This document shows, piece after piece, positions 14,501 through 15,919 of a stretch of 15,919 bases of DNA. The position numbers and the translations under genes were made by a program. The notes beneath the pieces were generated by a model. That model was not told the DNA's origin. It made no database searches and saw nothing but the letters and a program-made list of their open reading frames with translations. Source of the DNA: an uncultured Gallionellaceae bacterium. GTDB lineage: Bacteria > Pseudomonadota > Gammaproteobacteria > Burkholderiales > Sulfuricellaceae. The stretch's first letter is position 1. Each line of letters starts with the position of its first letter. The DNA is taken from NCBI GenBank assembly GCA_937873435.1, contig CALMWM010000170.1, positions 1 to 15,919 of the forward strand. Direction: 5' to 3'.

Positions 14501-15265
14501 ATGCACGACCTTTTCATTAGCCACGCATCAGAAGACAAAGAGGAAGTCGCTCGACCGCTTGCGTTGGCGCTTATTGATCATGGACTTGACGTTTGGTACG
14601 ACGAATTCTCATTGACACTTGGTGATAGCCTTTCAGAGTCTATCGACCGGGGGCTTGCCAATAGCCGTTATGGTGCCGTTGTCTTGAGTCAAAGCTTCAT
14701 CAATAAGCCCTGGCCGAAACGTGAGCTTCGCGGGCTAGTTTCCAAAGAAATTGCATCGGGGAAAGCAATTCTTCCAGTTTGGCATCGGGTGAAATATTCC
14801 GATGTAGTGGCATTTTCGCCAATGCTTGCAGATGTACTTGCAGTGTCAACAGACGTTGGAATCCCAGCAATCGCCGAGAAACTTGTCAACGTTGTAGCTC
14901 GATCTATCGAGGGTGGCCCGGCACTTAGGCGCGCTAAGCAATTGCTATCCGGCGGGCACTATCAGGCATGTGTACTGGTTGCCGCATCCTACCTCGAAGA
15001 ATACTTGAAGCGAGTAGCAATTGATCGTTTAGGGTACAAATACTTTAAGACGCGCCCAATTCGGACTTATGCTCTCGGGCCACTGGTACGTATTCTCTTT
15101 GACAAAAGGGTACTTGGCGATACCGTGGGAATTCCGCTGGAAGACATAAACGAGGTCATTCGAATACGGAATTCGGCAGCCCACTCGGTGCTACAGCCGT
15201 CCTATGAGCAAGCAAGTATGGTAGTGCAGCACGTCATGCGAGCTACAGCAAACAGTGAGCGCTAA
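14501..15265 (+). CDS. Integron cassette 3: TIR-domain protein with C-terminal HEPN-like domain
   Basis: 254 aa. Residues 1-135 form a TIR domain: opening strand DLFISHASEDKEEVARPLA, then GLDVWYDEFSLTLGDSL, then VVLSQSF and WPKRELRGLVSKE, where Glu75 occupies the place of the catalytic glutamate of TIR NAD-cleaving enzymes. Residues about 140-250 are helical: KQLLSGGHYQACVLVAASYLEEYLKR resembles HEPN/DUF4145-type helices, and RNSAAH (223-228) fits the R-x4-6-H motif of HEPN ribonucleases. The likely role is an abortive-infection or stress effector; this is inferred from the domains. The ATG lies 20 nt after the cassette junction with no good ribosome site. The TAA stop lies inside the attC R'' box. 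Confidence 0.85.
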   Translation: MHDLFISHASEDKEEVARPLALALIDHGLDVWYDEFSLTLGDSLSESIDRGLANSRYGAVVLSQSFINKPWPKRELRGLVSKEIASGKAILPVWHRVKYSDVVAFSPMLADVLAVSTDVGIPAIAEKLVNVVARSIEGGPALRRAKQLLSGGHYQACVLVAASYLEEYLKRVAIDRLGYKYFKTRPIRTYALGPLVRILFDKRVLGDTVGIPLEDINEVIRIRNSAAHSVLQPSYEQASMVVQHVMRATANSER

Positions 15266-15381
15266 CCCTGCATTCGAGAGGGACTGGCCGTATGCACACT
15301 CTTCACGGCCTGCGGGGTTTTTAATTTTCGGGGCTCCGGCCAAGTCCGGTGACGGCCAGCCCCTCAATTTGAACGTTGACG
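15260..15381 (+). other. attC site of cassette 3
   Basis: About 122 bp, longer than the other two. R'' CGCTAAC (15260-15266) and R' GTTGACG (15375-15381). The outer stem pairs GAGAGGGACTGGCCGT (about 15275-15290) with ACGGCCAGCCCCTC (about 15353-15366), leaving extrahelical purines on one strand. The middle holds further hairpins and a T-rich loop. CGCTAAC is the exact complement of GTTAGCG at the cassette 3 start (14480-14486). The R' box deviates from GTTRRRY, so the flank to the right may not be an ordinary cassette. Confidence 0.85.
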
Positions 15382-15919
15382 CTGTAGAAAAACCTCCAAC
15401 CCCCGCCCCCGCGCTGGCATAATTCCCACAAACGGAACCGCCCAGGGAGAACCGCCATGCCGCGCTACAAACCCATCCACAAAGGCCTGAAGCTGTTGCC
15501 GGTGGATTTCGACAAGCAAGTGCAACCCGGTAGTTTCGAGCACGCCCTGTGCCATCTGGTCGATCACGAACTCGACCTCAGCGGATTCCACGCCCGCCAC
15601 AAGAACGACCATGAGGGCGCCTCCGCCTTCGATCCTGCCGCCCTCCTCAAGATCATCCTGCTGGCCTACAGCCGCGGCATCGTCAGCAGTCGCAAGATCG
15701 AAGCCGCGTGCCGCGAGAATGTTTTATTCATCGCCGTCTCCGGCGATACCCAACCCCACTTCACCACCTTGGCCGCCTTTGTCTCCGAGATGGGCGACCT
15801 GACCGCCAGGCTCTTTGCCCAAGTCCTGGTACTGTGCGACCGCCAAGGCCTGATCGGGCGCGAAATGTTCGCCATCGACGGCGTGAAACTTCCCAGCAAC
15901 GCCAGCAAGGCCAAGAGCG
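15382..15919 (+). mobile_element. Left part of an IS1182-family insertion sequence
   Basis: The transposase gene begins at 15457 and continues past the window. The segment between the attC end and the gene is an unusual C-rich leader that probably includes the left terminal repeat; its exact edge cannot be set without the right end. The element directly abuts or interrupts the cassette array. Confidence 0.7.
15457..15919 (+). CDS. IS1182-family transposase, N-terminal part (cut by window edge)
   Basis: An open frame from ATG 15457 (preceded by AGGGAGA) to the window end, 154 codons without a stop. The beginning MPRYKPIHKGLKLLPVDF, the FDPAALLKIILLAYSRGI...SSRKIEAACRENVLF helix block, and FAIDGVKLPSNASK near the visible end are typical of IS1182-type DDE transposases. 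The Asp in AIDG is the first catalytic acidic residue. The other DDE residues would lie to the right, so integrity cannot be judged. Confidence 0.9.
   Translation, partial: MPRYKPIHKGLKLLPVDFDKQVQPGSFEHALCHLVDHELDLSGFHARHKNDHEGASAFDPAALLKIILLAYSRGIVSSRKIEAACRENVLFIAVSGDTQPHFTTLAAFVSEMGDLTARLFAQVLVLCDRQGLIGREMFAIDGVKLPSNASKAKS

Larger units (their letters stand above)
13185..15375 (+). mobile_element. Array of three integron gene cassettes
   Basis: Three units in one orientation: 13185-14014, 14015-14480 and 14481-15375, each ending in an attC site. The first bases of every unit are complementary to the R'' box of its own attC over 11, 8 and 7 bp, so the boundaries are consistent with G^TT recombination. 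No integron integrase is encoded in the window. The array could be a CALIN or the end of a longer integron to the right of the insertion sequence. Confidence 0.9.

Overview
The window looks like a chromosomal segment of a betaproteobacterium, probably of the Nitrosomonadales type. The evidence is the GC-rich core genes, a PrpR/sigma-54-controlled prpBCD operon, a c5-type dihaem cytochrome, and CCCTCTCCC/GGGAGAGGG intergenic repeats. The lineage is inferred from gene content and style; no rRNA marker is present.

Layout. 32-2446 (+) is a large unrecognised protein with a C-terminal PD-(D/E)XK-like nuclease signature. Its base composition is less GC-rich than the core genes. 2727-4724 (-) carries an MscS-type mechanosensitive channel and a PfkB-family sugar kinase. 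4985-8754 (-) is the methylcitrate-cycle operon prpB-prpC-prpD, transcribed leftward from a recognisable sigma-54 promoter (8790-8805). A dihaem cytochrome c (9065-9694, +) with its own terminator lies between the operon and its regulator prpR (9926-11833, +). Palindromes sharing the core GTTTCA-N4-TG(A/C)AAC lie upstream of both prpB and prpR, and a further 25-bp palindrome buries the prpR ribosome-binding site. 11834-12319 is non-coding repeat DNA. 12320-12830 (-) is a yefM-yoeB toxin-antitoxin pair.

From 13184 to 15375 the sequence is an array of three integron gene cassettes on the + strand. Each ends in an attC site, and the start of each cassette is complementary to the R'' box of its own attC. 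The cassettes encode an unrecognised 230-aa protein, a small two-helix membrane protein, and a 254-aa protein that appears to join a TIR domain to a C-terminal HEPN-like domain (RNSAAH). The last is a plausible NADase/RNase-type defence effector. No integrase gene is visible, so this is either a CALIN (cluster of attC sites lacking an integrase) or part of a longer integron. The array is interrupted or ended by an IS1182-family transposase that runs off the right edge.

Working together: PrpR with sigma-54 would turn on prpBCD when propionyl-CoA-derived methylcitrate accumulates. PrpC condenses propionyl-CoA with oxaloacetate, PrpD dehydrates methylcitrate, and PrpB cleaves methylisocitrate to pyruvate and succinate. 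No prpE or acn-type gene is present in the window. The right third is accessory DNA (repeats, toxin-antitoxin, integron cassettes, IS). The most notable item is the TIR-HEPN cassette.
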